Below, piece by piece: positions 24,210 to 32,903 of a stretch of DNA of 34,525 bases. The notes beneath the pieces were generated by a model that saw only the letters and a list, made by a program, of their open reading frames with translations, did no database searches and was not told the DNA's origin. The DNA is taken from the NCBI GenBank assembly GCA_030539395.1, contig JAUNSC010000034.1:1-34525 (forward strand), in the 5' to 3' direction. This DNA comes from Eubacteriales bacterium. GTDB taxonomy: Bacteria > Bacillota > Clostridia > Lachnospirales > Lachnospiraceae. The position numbers were made by a program, and so were the translations under genes. How positions within the stretch are numbered: the stretch's first letter is position 1; every line of letters begins with the position of its first letter.

Positions 24210-24227
24210 GAAAAGTGGGGAACAGAC

Positions 24228-25166
24228 ATGAAAACGGAAATAACCAGATTACTGGGAATCCAATATCCGATTATTCAGGGCGGCATGGCCTGGGTGGCGG
24301 AATCTCACCTGGCGGCAGCAGTGTCGGAAGCCGGAGGCCTTGGTCTTATTGGAGCAGCCAGTGCTCCGGCTGAGTGGGTGCGCAGGCAGGTTCAAAAGGC
24401 AAAAGAACTGACTGATAAACCTTTTGGTGTTAACATCATGCTGATGAGCCCCTATGCGGATGAGGTTGCTAAGGTCATTGTGGAAGAAAATGTAAAAGTA
24501 GTTACGACAGGCGCCGGGAATCCTGAGAAATATCTGGATATGTGGAAAAAAAACGGTGTAAAAGTAATTCCGGTAGTGGCTTCTGTGGCAATGGCAAAGC
24601 GAATGGAACGCATGGGCGCAGATGCTGTAGTGGCAGAAGGATGTGAATCAGGCGGTCATGTGGGAGAAAGTACGACCATGACATTGGTTCCGCAGGTGGC
24701 AGATGCGGTTCAGATACCGGTTGTTGCAGCCGGAGGAATTGCAGACGGCAGAGGAATCGCGGCGGCGTTTATGCTGGGAGCAAAAGGTGTCCAGATGGGA
24801 ACTCATTTTGTTGTCACGGATGAATGTCAGGTACACGAAAATTATAAAGAACGGATTTTGAAAGCAAAAGATATTGATACCAGAGTTACAGGAAGAAGCA
24901 CCGGACATCCGGTAAGAGCACTTCGCAATGAGATGACCAGAAAATATCTGGAACTGGAAAGCCGGGGAGCATCTTTTGAAGAATTGGAGACATTGACACT
25001 TGGCGGCCTCAGAAAAGCGGTCATGGATGGTGATGTGAAAAACGGAAGCGTTATGGCCGGGCAGATTGCGGGGCTGGTAAAAGAGAAAATGTCATGTGAG
25101 GAATTGATAAAACGTCTGGTACAGGAAACAGACGCATTAATGAAAGGAACCGGAATCTATGAGTAA
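24228..25166 (+). CDS. fabK: Enoyl-ACP reductase II (FMN-dependent)
   Basis: This 312-residue FabK is a TIM-barrel flavoprotein that reduces trans-2-enoyl-ACP with NAD(P)H, replacing the SDR-type FabI. The nitronate monooxygenase-like N-terminus IQYPIIQGGMAWVAESHLAA, the FMN-site segment GCESGGHVGE with His144 (the position of the catalytic His in the pneumococcal enzyme) and the phosphate-binding AAGGIADGRGIAAAFMLGA are all visible. It overlaps fabD by 8 bases, so the two are coupled. FabK enzymes are naturally insensitive to triclosan. Confidence 0.95.
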   Translation: MKTEITRLLGIQYPIIQGGMAWVAESHLAAAVSEAGGLGLIGAASAPAEWVRRQVQKAKELTDKPFGVNIMLMSPYADEVAKVIVEENVKVVTTGAGNPEKYLDMWKKNGVKVIPVVASVAMAKRMERMGADAVVAEGCESGGHVGESTTMTLVPQVADAVQIPVVAAGGIADGRGIAAAFMLGAKGVQMGTHFVVTDECQVHENYKERILKAKDIDTRVTGRSTGHPVRALRNEMTRKYLELESRGASFEELETLTLGGLRKAVMDGDVKNGSVMAGQIAGLVKEKMSCEELIKRLVQETDALMKGTGIYE

Positions 25167-26088
25167 GCTTGCTTTTATCTATCCGGGTCAGGGCGTTCAG
25201 ACAGCAGGAATGGGAAAAGATTTTTATGAAAACAGCAGCCTGGCAGCAAAAATTTTTGACCAGGCATCTGAAACACTTGGCCTTGATATGAAAAAATTGT
25301 GTTTTCAAGAAAATGATCTGCTGGATCTGACAGAATATACTCAGGCGGCTTTAGTGACGGTCTGTCTTGCCATGACCAAAGTGTTGGAACAGGAGGGGAT
25401 AAAGCCGGATATAACTGCAGGTTTAAGTCTGGGGGAATATGCGGCAATCGCCGCAGCAGGTGCATTTGCAGATATGGATGCCATACATCTTGTGCGAAAG
25501 CGGGGAATACTGATGCAAAACACAGTGCCCGCAGGTGAGGGGGCTATGTGTGCGGTGCTTGCCATGTCGGCAGAAAAAATCGAAAAAGTTCTGGAATCCA
25601 TACCGGATGTTTCTATTGCAAATTATAACTGTCCGGGTCAGATCGTTATCACAGGAAAGACAGGGATGGTGGAACTGGCAGCCGGGAGATTAAAAGAACA
25701 GGGAGCAAGACGCACAGTTATACTGAATGTAAGCGGACCCTTTCATTCTTTTATGCTGAGAGAGGCAGGCGATAAGCTCGCAGAAGAGCTGAAAGGCGTA
25801 TCCATTTCTGAATTGGAGATACCATACATAACAAATGTAACGGCTCAGAAGATAGAAAATGCAGAGAATATCAGAGAATTGCTTGCAAGACAGGTATATT
25901 CTCCCGTTCGGTGGATGCAGAGTATGGAGACGATGCTGCAGGACGGTGTAAATACCTTTGTGGAGATCGGACCCGGAAAAACACTGGAAGGTTTTCTGAA
26001 AAAAATCGACCGAGAAGCAAAAGTATATCATTTATCTACATGGGATGATTTGAAGGAGATTGTATGTTTGAAGGAAAAGTTGCAGTAG
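25159..26088 (+). CDS. fabD: Malonyl-CoA:ACP transacylase
   Basis: This 309-residue FabD transfers malonyl from CoA to ACP. It has the start FIYPGQGVQTAGMGKDFYE, the nucleophile Ser90 in GLSLGEYAA and His196 in SGPFHSFML, which complete the Ser-His dyad. The C-terminus WMQSMETMLQDGVNTFVEIG with GPGKTL is typical. Its start lies inside the end of fabK, and its end overlaps fabG by 25 bases, showing tight translational coupling across fabK-fabD-fabG. Confidence 0.97.
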   Translation: MSKLAFIYPGQGVQTAGMGKDFYENSSLAAKIFDQASETLGLDMKKLCFQENDLLDLTEYTQAALVTVCLAMTKVLEQEGIKPDITAGLSLGEYAAIAAAGAFADMDAIHLVRKRGILMQNTVPAGEGAMCAVLAMSAEKIEKVLESIPDVSIANYNCPGQIVITGKTGMVELAAGRLKEQGARRTVILNVSGPFHSFMLREAGDKLAEELKGVSISELEIPYITNVTAQKIENAENIRELLARQVYSPVRWMQSMETMLQDGVNTFVEIGPGKTLEGFLKKIDREAKVYHLSTWDDLKEIVCLKEKLQ

Positions 26089-26804
26089 TAACTGGGGCAT
26101 CCAGAGGAATCGGAAAGGCAGTTGCCCAAAGACTGGCTGCACAAAAAGCAACGGTGATTATTAATTATCAGAGAAATGCAGAGCTTGCACAGGCCCTTGT
26201 CTGTGAGATCGAAGAACAGGGAGGCAAAGCAGAGGCTTATAAGTGTGATGTCTCAGATGAACAGCAGTGTCAGGACTTTCTTGCGGCTGTAGTAAAAAAA
26301 TATGGCAGGATCGATATTCTGGTAAATAATGCAGGAGTGACGCGGGACGGTCTGTTAATGAGGATGCCGGAAGAAGATTTTGACAAAGTCATCAACATAA
26401 ATTTGAAAGGGACTTTCCACACAATGCGTTTGGTATCCCGTCAGATGCTGAAACAGCGATACGGCAGGATTGTGAACATGGCATCAGTTGTGGGAGTCTG
26501 CGGAAATGCGGGACAGGCAAATTATGCTGCTTCTAAGGCGGGAGTGATCGGACTTACCAAGTCGGCAGCAAAGGAACTGGCATCCAGAGGAATAACTGTA
26601 AATGCAGTGGCCCCCGGTTTTATTGAGACGGATATGACAGATGTTTTGAGTGAAAAAGTGAAAGAAACGGCTGTTTCCCAGATTCCGTTGGGAGTGTTTG
26701 GGAAAACACAGCAGGTGGCGGCGGCTGCGATATTTCTTGCATCGGATGATGCGGCATATATCACAGGACAGGTATTGCACGTAGACGGCGGCATGGTGAT
26801 GTGA
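26064..26804 (+). CDS. fabG: 3-oxoacyl-ACP reductase
   Basis: This 246-residue short-chain dehydrogenase performs the first reduction of the elongation cycle with NADPH. It has the Rossmann motif TGASRGIGKAV, NNAG at 88-91, and the catalytic Ser141, Tyr154 and Lys158 (YAASK). The C-terminal ITGQVLHVDGGMVM is diagnostic of FabG. The start, with AAGGAG just upstream, sits 25 bases inside fabD. Confidence 0.97.
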   Translation: MFEGKVAVVTGASRGIGKAVAQRLAAQKATVIINYQRNAELAQALVCEIEEQGGKAEAYKCDVSDEQQCQDFLAAVVKKYGRIDILVNNAGVTRDGLLMRMPEEDFDKVININLKGTFHTMRLVSRQMLKQRYGRIVNMASVVGVCGNAGQANYAASKAGVIGLTKSAAKELASRGITVNAVAPGFIETDMTDVLSEKVKETAVSQIPLGVFGKTQQVAAAAIFLASDDAAYITGQVLHVDGGMVM

Positions 26805-26822
26805 GGCAGAAGGGGATAATTT

Positions 26823-28070
26823 ATGAAAAGAAGAGTGGTTGTCACAGGACTTGGAGCAGTAACGCCCATTGGAAATACGGCAGGCGAGTTCTGGCAGGAA
26901 ATTAAAAAGGGAACCGTGGGGATCGGGCCCATTACACGATTCGATACGGCAGATTATAAAGTAAAACTGGCTGCAGAAGTAAAGAATTTTGATCCGAAAA
27001 CAAGAATGGATGCAAGAGCCGCAAGAAGAATGGAACTTTTTTCTCAGTATGCGGTGGCGGCCGCAAAAGAAGCCTTTGAAGATGCAGCACTTGATATGGG
27101 CCGGGAAGATGAATATCGTGTGGGAGTTATCATTGGTTCCGGTATCGGAAGCCTTCAGGTAATTGAAAAGGAATGTGAAAAGATTCTTACAAAAGGACCG
27201 GAAAAAGTCAGTCCCACAATGGTCCCCCGTATGATTTCCAACATGGCGGCAGGAAATGTTTCTATTGCACTGGGGCTGAAGGGAAAATGTACGAACGTGG
27301 TTACAGCATGTGCGTCAGGAAGTCACTGTATCGGTGATGCTTTTCGGGCTGTCCAGTATGGAGATGCGGAAGTAATGCTTGCGGGCGGAACAGAAGGATG
27401 CATCTGTCCTGCCGGTGTTGCAGGTTTTACAAATCTGACGGCTTTGTCTGAGAGTACAGATCCTATGCAGGCATCCATTCCTTTTGACAAAAGAAGAAGT
27501 GGATTTGTTCTGGGAGAAGGAGCAGGGGTAATTGTTCTGGAAGAACTGGAGCATGCAAAAAAAAGAGGAGCCAGGATTTATGCGGAACTGGCAGGTTATG
27601 GAGCTACCGGAGACGCTTATCATATCACTTCTCCGTCTGAGGACGGGAGCGGAGCGGCAAAGGCAATGATCTATGCAATGCAGGAAGCTGGTGTGCAGCC
27701 GGAGCAGATAGATTATATTAATGCCCATGGAACCGGCACTCACTATAATGATCTGTCTGAGACAAAAGCAATCAGGCTGGCATTTGGAAAAGCTGCTGAA
27801 AACATTAATATCAATTCCACCAAATCTATGATCGGTCATCTTCTGGGGGCAGCCGGAGCAGTGGAATTTGTTGTTTGCGTAAAGAGTATTCAGGAAAATT
27901 TTGTCCATCAGACGGTGGGTTCATCCCAGGCAGATGAAGAGTGTAATCTGAATTATACATTTGGCGTGCCGGTTCAGAGAAAAATTGAGTATGCAATGAC
28001 AAACTCCCTTGGATTTGGCGGCCATAACGCATCCCTTCTTTTGAAGAAATATAACGATCAGGGAGGATGA
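26823..28070 (+). CDS. fabF: Beta-ketoacyl-ACP synthase II
   Basis: This 415-residue FabF carries out the main chain elongation. It has the catalytic Cys163 (TACASGSH), His302 (NAHGTGT) and His339 (KSMIGHLLGAAGA), plus the starting RRVVVTGLGAVTPIGN. AGAAGGGGA lies upstream of the ATG. It is the only condensing enzyme of the FabB/F type in the operon, so it may also serve unsaturated chains if the organism makes them; no fabM or fabN isomerase gene is seen here. Confidence 0.97.
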   Translation: MKRRVVVTGLGAVTPIGNTAGEFWQEIKKGTVGIGPITRFDTADYKVKLAAEVKNFDPKTRMDARAARRMELFSQYAVAAAKEAFEDAALDMGREDEYRVGVIIGSGIGSLQVIEKECEKILTKGPEKVSPTMVPRMISNMAAGNVSIALGLKGKCTNVVTACASGSHCIGDAFRAVQYGDAEVMLAGGTEGCICPAGVAGFTNLTALSESTDPMQASIPFDKRRSGFVLGEGAGVIVLEELEHAKKRGARIYAELAGYGATGDAYHITSPSEDGSGAAKAMIYAMQEAGVQPEQIDYINAHGTGTHYNDLSETKAIRLAFGKAAENININSTKSMIGHLLGAAGAVEFVVCVKSIQENFVHQTVGSSQADEECNLNYTFGVPVQRKIEYAMTNSLGFGGHNASLLLKKYNDQGG

Positions 28071-28074
28071 GAAC

Positions 28075-28488
28075 ATGGAAATAGAAAACCTGATAAAATT
28101 GATTGAAAAAGTATCAGTGTCCGGGCTGAATACGTTTTGCTATAAAGAAGATGGCGTGAAGATTCGGATGACGAAAAAACAGGCAAAGAGGTCACATGCA
28201 GGATATCCTGAAATTGAGACGGAAATCATTGCGGATACAATTTCTGACATAGATGTGAAAACAGTCGTATCGCCTCTGGTAGGAATCTTTTACTGCGCAC
28301 CGGCAGAAGATGCCGAACCTTACGTTACCGTAGGGGATACTGTGAGAAAAGGACAGGTTCTGGCCATTGTGGAAGCAATGAAACTGATGAATGAAATAGA
28401 GAGTGACTATGATGGAAAAATAACAGAGATTCTGGTGAAAAACGGTCAGACTGTGGAATACGGTCAGCCCCTGTTTCGGATACAATAA
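28075..28488 (+). CDS. accB: Acetyl-CoA carboxylase biotin carboxyl carrier protein
   Basis: This 137-residue carrier subunit has a C-terminal biotinyl domain (residues 62-137) whose attachment Lys103 lies in VEAMKLMNEIES. The thumb-like segment VSPLVGIFYCAPAEDAEPYV before it is typical of AccB. The N-terminus MEIENLIKLIEKVSVSGL and a flexible linker precede it. It begins 4 bases after the fabF stop, so it is coupled to it. It carries carboxybiotin between AccC and the AccDA transferase encoded downstream. Confidence 0.96.
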   Translation: MEIENLIKLIEKVSVSGLNTFCYKEDGVKIRMTKKQAKRSHAGYPEIETEIIADTISDIDVKTVVSPLVGIFYCAPAEDAEPYVTVGDTVRKGQVLAIVEAMKLMNEIESDYDGKITEILVKNGQTVEYGQPLFRIQ

Positions 28489-28497
28489 GGAGAAAAA

Positions 28498-28938
28498 GTG
28501 AAGAAATTAGATATTAAACAGATACAGGAAATCATTCCTCACAGACATCCGTTTCTGCTTCTTGATTATATAGAAGATTATGAACCCGGACAGTATGCGG
28601 TAGGATATAAATGTGTGACTTATCGGGAAGATTTTTTTGCAGGACATTTTCCGTCAGAACCAGTGATGCCCGGAGTTCTGACTGTGGAGGCACTGGCTCA
28701 GGCGGGGGCAGTGGCCATATTAAGTCTGGAAGAAAACCGTGGAAAAACGGCTTATTTTGGCGGGATACAGAAATGCAGATTCAGAGGAAAGGTCGTTCCG
28801 GGCGATAAAGTGCGGCTGGAGACGAGAATTATAAAGATAAAAGGGCCTGTGGGAGTAGGAGAAGCAATTGCATCAATCGACGGAAAAACAGTAGTCAGTG
28901 CAGAACTGACTTTTATGATCGGACAGGAGACGGAATGA
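28498..28938 (+). CDS. fabZ: 3-hydroxyacyl-ACP dehydratase
   Basis: This 146-residue hot-dog-fold dehydratase has the FabZ signature IPHRHPFLLLDYI and catalytic His50 in GHFPSEPVMPGVL with Glu64 in the following helix. It starts with GTG at 28498, preceded by AAGGAG at a good distance; no ATG fits better. Its last 4 bases overlap the accC start as ATGA. FabZ dehydrates all chain lengths but normally does not isomerise. Confidence 0.96.
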   Translation: MKKLDIKQIQEIIPHRHPFLLLDYIEDYEPGQYAVGYKCVTYREDFFAGHFPSEPVMPGVLTVEALAQAGAVAILSLEENRGKTAYFGGIQKCRFRGKVVPGDKVRLETRIIKIKGPVGVGEAIASIDGKTVVSAELTFMIGQETE

Positions 28939-30296
28939 TTAAGAGATTACTGATTGCAAACCGCGGAGAAATTGCAGTCCGGATTATCCGGGCATGCCGC
29001 GAAATGGGCATAGAGACGGTGGCAGTTTATTCGAAAGCGGATAAGGATGCGCTTCATACAAAATTGGCAGACCAATCTGTATGTATCGGACCGGCACCAT
29101 TGTCAGAGAGCTATCTTAGCATGGAACGGATTATCAGTGCAACGATTGTATCCGGGGCGGATGCTATTCATCCGGGATTTGGCTTTTTGTCAGAAAACAG
29201 TAAATTTGCGGAGCTATGTGAAAAGTGCAATATAATATTTGTAGGTCCTCCGGCAGAGGTGATAGCAAAGCTGGGAGATAAACAGGCGGCGAGAAATACT
29301 ATGGCAGAAGCGAATATTCCGGTGATCCCGGGCACAACCCGAGCCGTCTATGATGTACAGTCCGGTAAAAAGGCTGCTCAGGAAATCGGATATCCGGTGA
29401 TGATAAAAGCAGTTCTCGGAGGCGGAGGAAAAGGAATGCGAAGTGCTGAAACACCGGAAGAATTTGAACAGAATTTTATTACCGCCCAAAAGGAAGCGGC
29501 AAATGCATTTGGAGATAATGCCATGTATGTGGAGCACTTTGTAATGCATCCAAGACATATAGAATTTCAGATATTGGCAGATAAATATGGAAATGTGGTT
29601 CATCTTGGGGAGAGAGACTGTTCTATTCAGAGAAACCATCAAAAGCTGATTGAAGAATCACCATCATCTGCCCTGACGCCGGAACTTAGAAATAAAATGG
29701 GAAAAGCTGCGGTAAGAGCTGCAAAAGCAGCGGGATACATCAATGCAGGAACCATTGAATTTCTGTTGGATGAGAATCGTAATTTTTACTTTATGGAAAT
29801 GAATACAAGAATCCAGGTAGAACATCCGGTGACTGAATGCGTAACAGGAATCGATCTGGTGAAAGCACAGATACAGATTGCATCGGGCGATGTTCTGGAA
29901 TTTTCCCAGAAGGATATTCATTTGTCAGGTCATGCCATCGAATGCAGAATTAATGCAGAAAACCCTCAGGAGGATTTTCGTCCCTGCCCGGGCACAATAC
30001 AGGATATGTATCTTCCGGGTGGAAAGGGTGTTCGTATTGATTCAGCGATCTATGCCGGTTATACCATACCGCCATATTACGATTCTATGATCGCAAAGCT
30101 GATCGTATGGGATGAGAACAGAGAAGAGGCCGTTCATAAAATGCAAAGTGCCCTCGGAGAAGTAGTAATAGAAGGAATTACCACAAATGTAGACTATCAG
30201 TATGAGATTCTGCATAATCGTAAGTTTTTAAACGGAGACGTCAATATTGATTTTATAGAGGAAAACGGAAAAGTAATATTACAGAATCTGGAATAA
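28935..30296 (+). CDS. accC: Biotin carboxylase subunit of acetyl-CoA carboxylase
   Basis: This 453-residue ATP-grasp enzyme carboxylates the biotin on AccB using bicarbonate and ATP. It has the N-terminal RLLIANRGEIAVRIIRACRE, the glycine-rich ATP loop LGGGGKGMR (161-169), the active-site segment MEMNTRIQVEHPVTE near 290 and the C-terminal INAENPQEDFRPCPG. Full family length. It is coupled to fabZ by a 4-base overlap and is followed 13 bp later by accDA, giving all carboxylase parts in one operon. Confidence 0.98.
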   Translation: MIKRLLIANRGEIAVRIIRACREMGIETVAVYSKADKDALHTKLADQSVCIGPAPLSESYLSMERIISATIVSGADAIHPGFGFLSENSKFAELCEKCNIIFVGPPAEVIAKLGDKQAARNTMAEANIPVIPGTTRAVYDVQSGKKAAQEIGYPVMIKAVLGGGGKGMRSAETPEEFEQNFITAQKEAANAFGDNAMYVEHFVMHPRHIEFQILADKYGNVVHLGERDCSIQRNHQKLIEESPSSALTPELRNKMGKAAVRAAKAAGYINAGTIEFLLDENRNFYFMEMNTRIQVEHPVTECVTGIDLVKAQIQIASGDVLEFSQKDIHLSGHAIECRINAENPQEDFRPCPGTIQDMYLPGGKGVRIDSAIYAGYTIPPYYDSMIAKLIVWDENREEAVHKMQSALGEVVIEGITTNVDYQYEILHNRKFLNGDVNIDFIEENGKVILQNLE

Positions 30297-30309
30297 AAGG
30301 TGAAGCTTT

Positions 30310-32028
30310 ATGAAGCTGGATAATATGTTTAAAAAAAACAGACTTCCGGAAAGCAGAAAAACTGTACGCAGAAAAGGAGCCAGCCGCCCTGAGGTGCCGG
30401 AAGGTCTGCTTAAGAAGTGCAATATGTGCGGGAGTGCGATTATTGCAGAGGAAGCGAAAAAAGGATATTATATCTGCCCTAAATGCGGCGGATATTTCCG
30501 GGTCCCGGCATATGTGCGGGTAGAAATGATTGCAGATAAGAATACATTTGAAGAATGGGATAAGGAGTATCCGATTCGAAATCCCATGGAATATAAAGGA
30601 TATGAGGAAAAAATAAGAGACCTGCAGGAGAAAACCGGGTTGAATGAAGCTGTGATCACAGGAAAAATCCGGATAGATGGAATGGAGGCTGCAATCGGAG
30701 TGTGTGACGGACGCTTTCTGATGGCAAGCATGGGTGGAATAGTGGGAGAAAAAATTGCCCGTGCAGTAGAAAGAGCCACAAAGGAAGAATTGCCGGTGAT
30801 TTTGTTTGCATGCTCTGGAGGAGCCAGAATGCAGGAAGGAATCACATCTTTGATGCAGATGGCAAAGACATCCGCAGCATTAAAACGTCACAGTGATGCG
30901 GGACTTCTCTATATCAGTGTGCTGACAGACCCTACAACAGGAGGAGTGACCGCAAGTTTTGCCATGCTGGGAGATATCATTCTTGCAGAACCGGGAGCAT
31001 TGATCGGATTTGCAGGCCCCAGAGTGATCGAGCAGACCATTCGCCAGAAACTTCCGAAAGGGTTTCAGAGGGCGGAGTTTTTGCTTGAACATGGATTTTT
31101 GGATGATGTGGTTTCGCGGGAACAACTGAGGGAAAGACTGTCGGCAATTTTAAAATTACATGTGAAATGTCCGCAGGTGGAGGCTGCAGAGAAAGAAACA
31201 GAAAATGAGAGCCGGAAAAAAGAAATAATGGCTGTGAAAATACAGAAGGCAGATGCATGGGAACGCGTGCAGATATCAAGAAGGAAAGACCGCCCGGTCG
31301 GAAGTGATTACCTTCAAATGCTGTTTTCGGATTTTGTGGAATTACATGGAGACAGGCTGTTTGGGGACGACAGTGCTGTGAAGGGAGGAATTGCTTTCAT
31401 AAACGGAAGAGCAGTGACGGTGATCACTCAGGAAAAGGGAAAAGACACCAGGGAAAATATCAGGTGCAATTTTGGAATGCCAAAGCCGGAAGGATACCGG
31501 AAAGCTCTGCGTCTTATGAAGCAGGCTGAAAAATTCAAAAGACCGGTAATCTGCATTATAGATACGCCAGGGGCGTTTTGTGGAATTGAAGCAGAAGAAC
31601 GGGGACAGGGCGAAGCAATCGCACGAAATATATATGAGATGTCGGCTTTGAAGGTGCCGGTATTATCTATCGTTATTGGCGAAGGCGGAAGTGGAGGCGC
31701 GCTTGCCCTTGCAACAGCAGATGAAGTTTGGATGCTGGAAAATGCCGTGTATTCTATTCTTTCACCGGAAGGATTTGCAAGTATTTTATGGAAGGACAGT
31801 ACCAGAGCGAAAGAAGCTGCCCGGGTCATGAAACTGACAGCACAGGATCTTCTGGAGAGAGGCGTAATAGAACGGATTTTTCCGGAACCGGAGAACTTCC
31901 GTGCAGAGACGATGGAAAACCTTACAAAGGACATGAAAACAGAAATTATCAAATTCATTGAAAAAAATTGCAAAAAGCTTCCAGAAGAACTGACAGAGCA
32001 GCGTTACCGGAGATTCCGCAGGTTATAG
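30310..32028 (+). CDS. accDA: Fused acetyl-CoA carboxyltransferase beta-alpha (AccD-AccA)
   Basis: This 572-residue protein joins the two carboxyltransferase subunits in one chain. The AccD part (1 to about 290) has the zinc ribbon Cys37, Cys40, Cys56, Cys59 and the oxyanion segment FACSGGARMQEGI. The AccA part (about 305-572) starts AVKIQKADAWERVQISRRKD and includes IDTPGAFCGIEAEERGQGEA and GEGGSGGALALA. A Lys/Glu-rich linker (EKETENESRKKE) joins them, and the old AccA start Met survives inside the fusion. In E. coli and many Firmicutes these are separate genes. The fusion fixes 1:1 stoichiometry. The frame is continuous without sign of error. Confidence 0.95.
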   Translation: MKLDNMFKKNRLPESRKTVRRKGASRPEVPEGLLKKCNMCGSAIIAEEAKKGYYICPKCGGYFRVPAYVRVEMIADKNTFEEWDKEYPIRNPMEYKGYEEKIRDLQEKTGLNEAVITGKIRIDGMEAAIGVCDGRFLMASMGGIVGEKIARAVERATKEELPVILFACSGGARMQEGITSLMQMAKTSAALKRHSDAGLLYISVLTDPTTGGVTASFAMLGDIILAEPGALIGFAGPRVIEQTIRQKLPKGFQRAEFLLEHGFLDDVVSREQLRERLSAILKLHVKCPQVEAAEKETENESRKKEIMAVKIQKADAWERVQISRRKDRPVGSDYLQMLFSDFVELHGDRLFGDDSAVKGGIAFINGRAVTVITQEKGKDTRENIRCNFGMPKPEGYRKALRLMKQAEKFKRPVICIIDTPGAFCGIEAEERGQGEAIARNIYEMSALKVPVLSIVIGEGGSGGALALATADEVWMLENAVYSILSPEGFASILWKDSTRAKEAARVMKLTAQDLLERGVIERIFPEPENFRAETMENLTKDMKTEIIKFIEKNCKKLPEELTEQRYRRFRRL

Positions 32029-32059
32029 ATAAATAGAAATTTTTACTGATTTAAAATGG

Positions 32060-32088
32060 TTGATTCCGGACGATAAAACGAATATAAT
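32060..32088 (+). promoter_or_regulatory. Internal promoter for fabT-like gene
   Basis: TTGATT (32060-32065) and TATAAT (32083-32088) are 17 bp apart, 60 bp before the regulator gene. No FabT-type palindrome lies here, and no terminator separates it from accDA, so the regulator can be made both from its own promoter and by read-through. Confidence 0.75.
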
Positions 32089-32148
32089 ATAAGTCACAGG
32101 GAGTTCACTTGCAGGCGTACATGAAGAGACAGAAAGGTAATCTGGCAG

Positions 32149-32595
32149 ATGGAGAGCGCATACAAAAAGATAAATTATATATTAGTCAATCTGGTAAATG
32201 AAATCTGGGAACTGGAAGGAAAAGCCATTATCACAGAAGAATTTAAAGATTTGACCAATAATGACATGCACGTGATCGAAGCAGTGGGCCCTGGAGATGG
32301 AATTAATATGTCTTCTATAGCGAAAAAGCTGAATATTACGGTAGGATCGTTGACAACATCGATGAACCATCTTGTGAAAAAAAATTATGTCAGCAGGAGC
32401 AGAAGCGAGGAAGACAGAAGAGTTGTGCTGGTGAAGTTGACGGAAAAGGGGATTGCGGCATATCACCATCATGAAGATTACCACCGGCAGATGGCGGAAG
32501 CGGTTTTAAAGCGTCTGGATGAGACGGAACTTCCGGTATTATTAAAGACATTAGATGCATTGGATGAGTTTTTTAAGGGTTACAGCGGAGCATAA
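32149..32595 (+). CDS. fabT: FabT-like MarR-family regulator of fatty acid synthesis
   Basis: This 148-residue MarR protein resembles streptococcal FabT closely in layout: NNDMHVIEAVGPGDGINMSS, ITVGSLTTSMNHLVKKNYV, and the wing RSEEDRRVVLVKLTEKG (Asp89-Arg-Arg), then a YHRQM helix. FabT represses fab genes when complexed with long-chain acyl-ACP. Its site is present at the operon promoter 9 kb upstream. In streptococci fabT comes near the start of the cluster; here it comes at the end. AAAGG precedes the ATG. The last codons form the left arm of the terminator. Symbol by inference from similarity and context. Confidence 0.88.
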   Translation: MESAYKKINYILVNLVNEIWELEGKAIITEEFKDLTNNDMHVIEAVGPGDGINMSSIAKKLNITVGSLTTSMNHLVKKNYVSRSRSEEDRRVVLVKLTEKGIAAYHHHEDYHRQMAEAVLKRLDETELPVLLKTLDALDEFFKGYSGA

Positions 32596-32608
32596 GCTCC
32601 GCTGTTTT
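32582..32608 (+). terminator. Intrinsic terminator of fab operon
   Basis: A perfect 10-bp stem, ACAGCGGAGC with GCTCCGCTGT, loop ATAA, is followed by TTTTC. The left arm overlaps the last codons of the FabT-like gene. Confidence 0.88.
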
Positions 32609-32611
32609 CAG

Positions 32612-32760
32612 GTATGACGGGCATGCCGTCAATCTGTGGTGAAAGTCCACAAGAGGCGTAGTTGCCAACGAACCCCATAGCAACTCCCAGGGTTTGTATC
32701 GTGAGGTACAGGCGAGAAGAATGGATAGTTTGCGATAGTCTATAGAATGAAGAAGTGGTC
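32612..32760 (+). mobile_element. Group II intron-like 5' remnant
   Basis: About 150 bases just after the fab terminator look like structured RNA rather than protein coding. They begin GTATG and contain GACGG-loop-CCGTC, TGTGG-tgaaagt-CCACA, an AGTTGC/GCAACT pair with an unpaired CAACGAACCCC between, and TTTGTATCGTGAGGTACAGG. The combination GGTGAAAGTCCACA with CCAGGGTTTGTATCGTGAGG recalls domain I of bacterial group II introns. No reverse transcriptase, domain V or 3' end is present, so it would be a dead fragment. From memory of such sequences only; confidence is low. Confidence 0.35.
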
Positions 32761-32818
32761 ACTGGTTATATATAGCTACAAGGTTTGAAATCAGAGTCAG
32801 TAATTCTAAAGATATAAA

Positions 32819-32847
32819 TTGACAATAAAATGATTTTCGTGTATACT
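32819..32847 (+). promoter_or_regulatory. tetR promoter
   Basis: TTGACA (32819-32824) and TATACT (32842-32847) are 17 bp apart, near consensus. A shared operator sequence begins 9 bases after the -10 box. Confidence 0.88.
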
Positions 32848-32855
32848 GGCAATCG

Positions 32856-32871
32856 ACAGATAGTCGGTCTA
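32856..32871 (+). promoter_or_regulatory. TetR operator, upstream copy
   Basis: ACAGATAGTCGGTCTA lies across the expected transcription start of tetR. Thirteen of its 16 bases, including the block AGTCGGTCTA, recur in front of the MFS gene at 33632. Two such copies only in front of these two genes point to a TetR binding site. Confidence 0.7.
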
Positions 32872-32903
32872 TAAACTTGATGGCGAAGTAAGGAAGATGA
32901 GAT

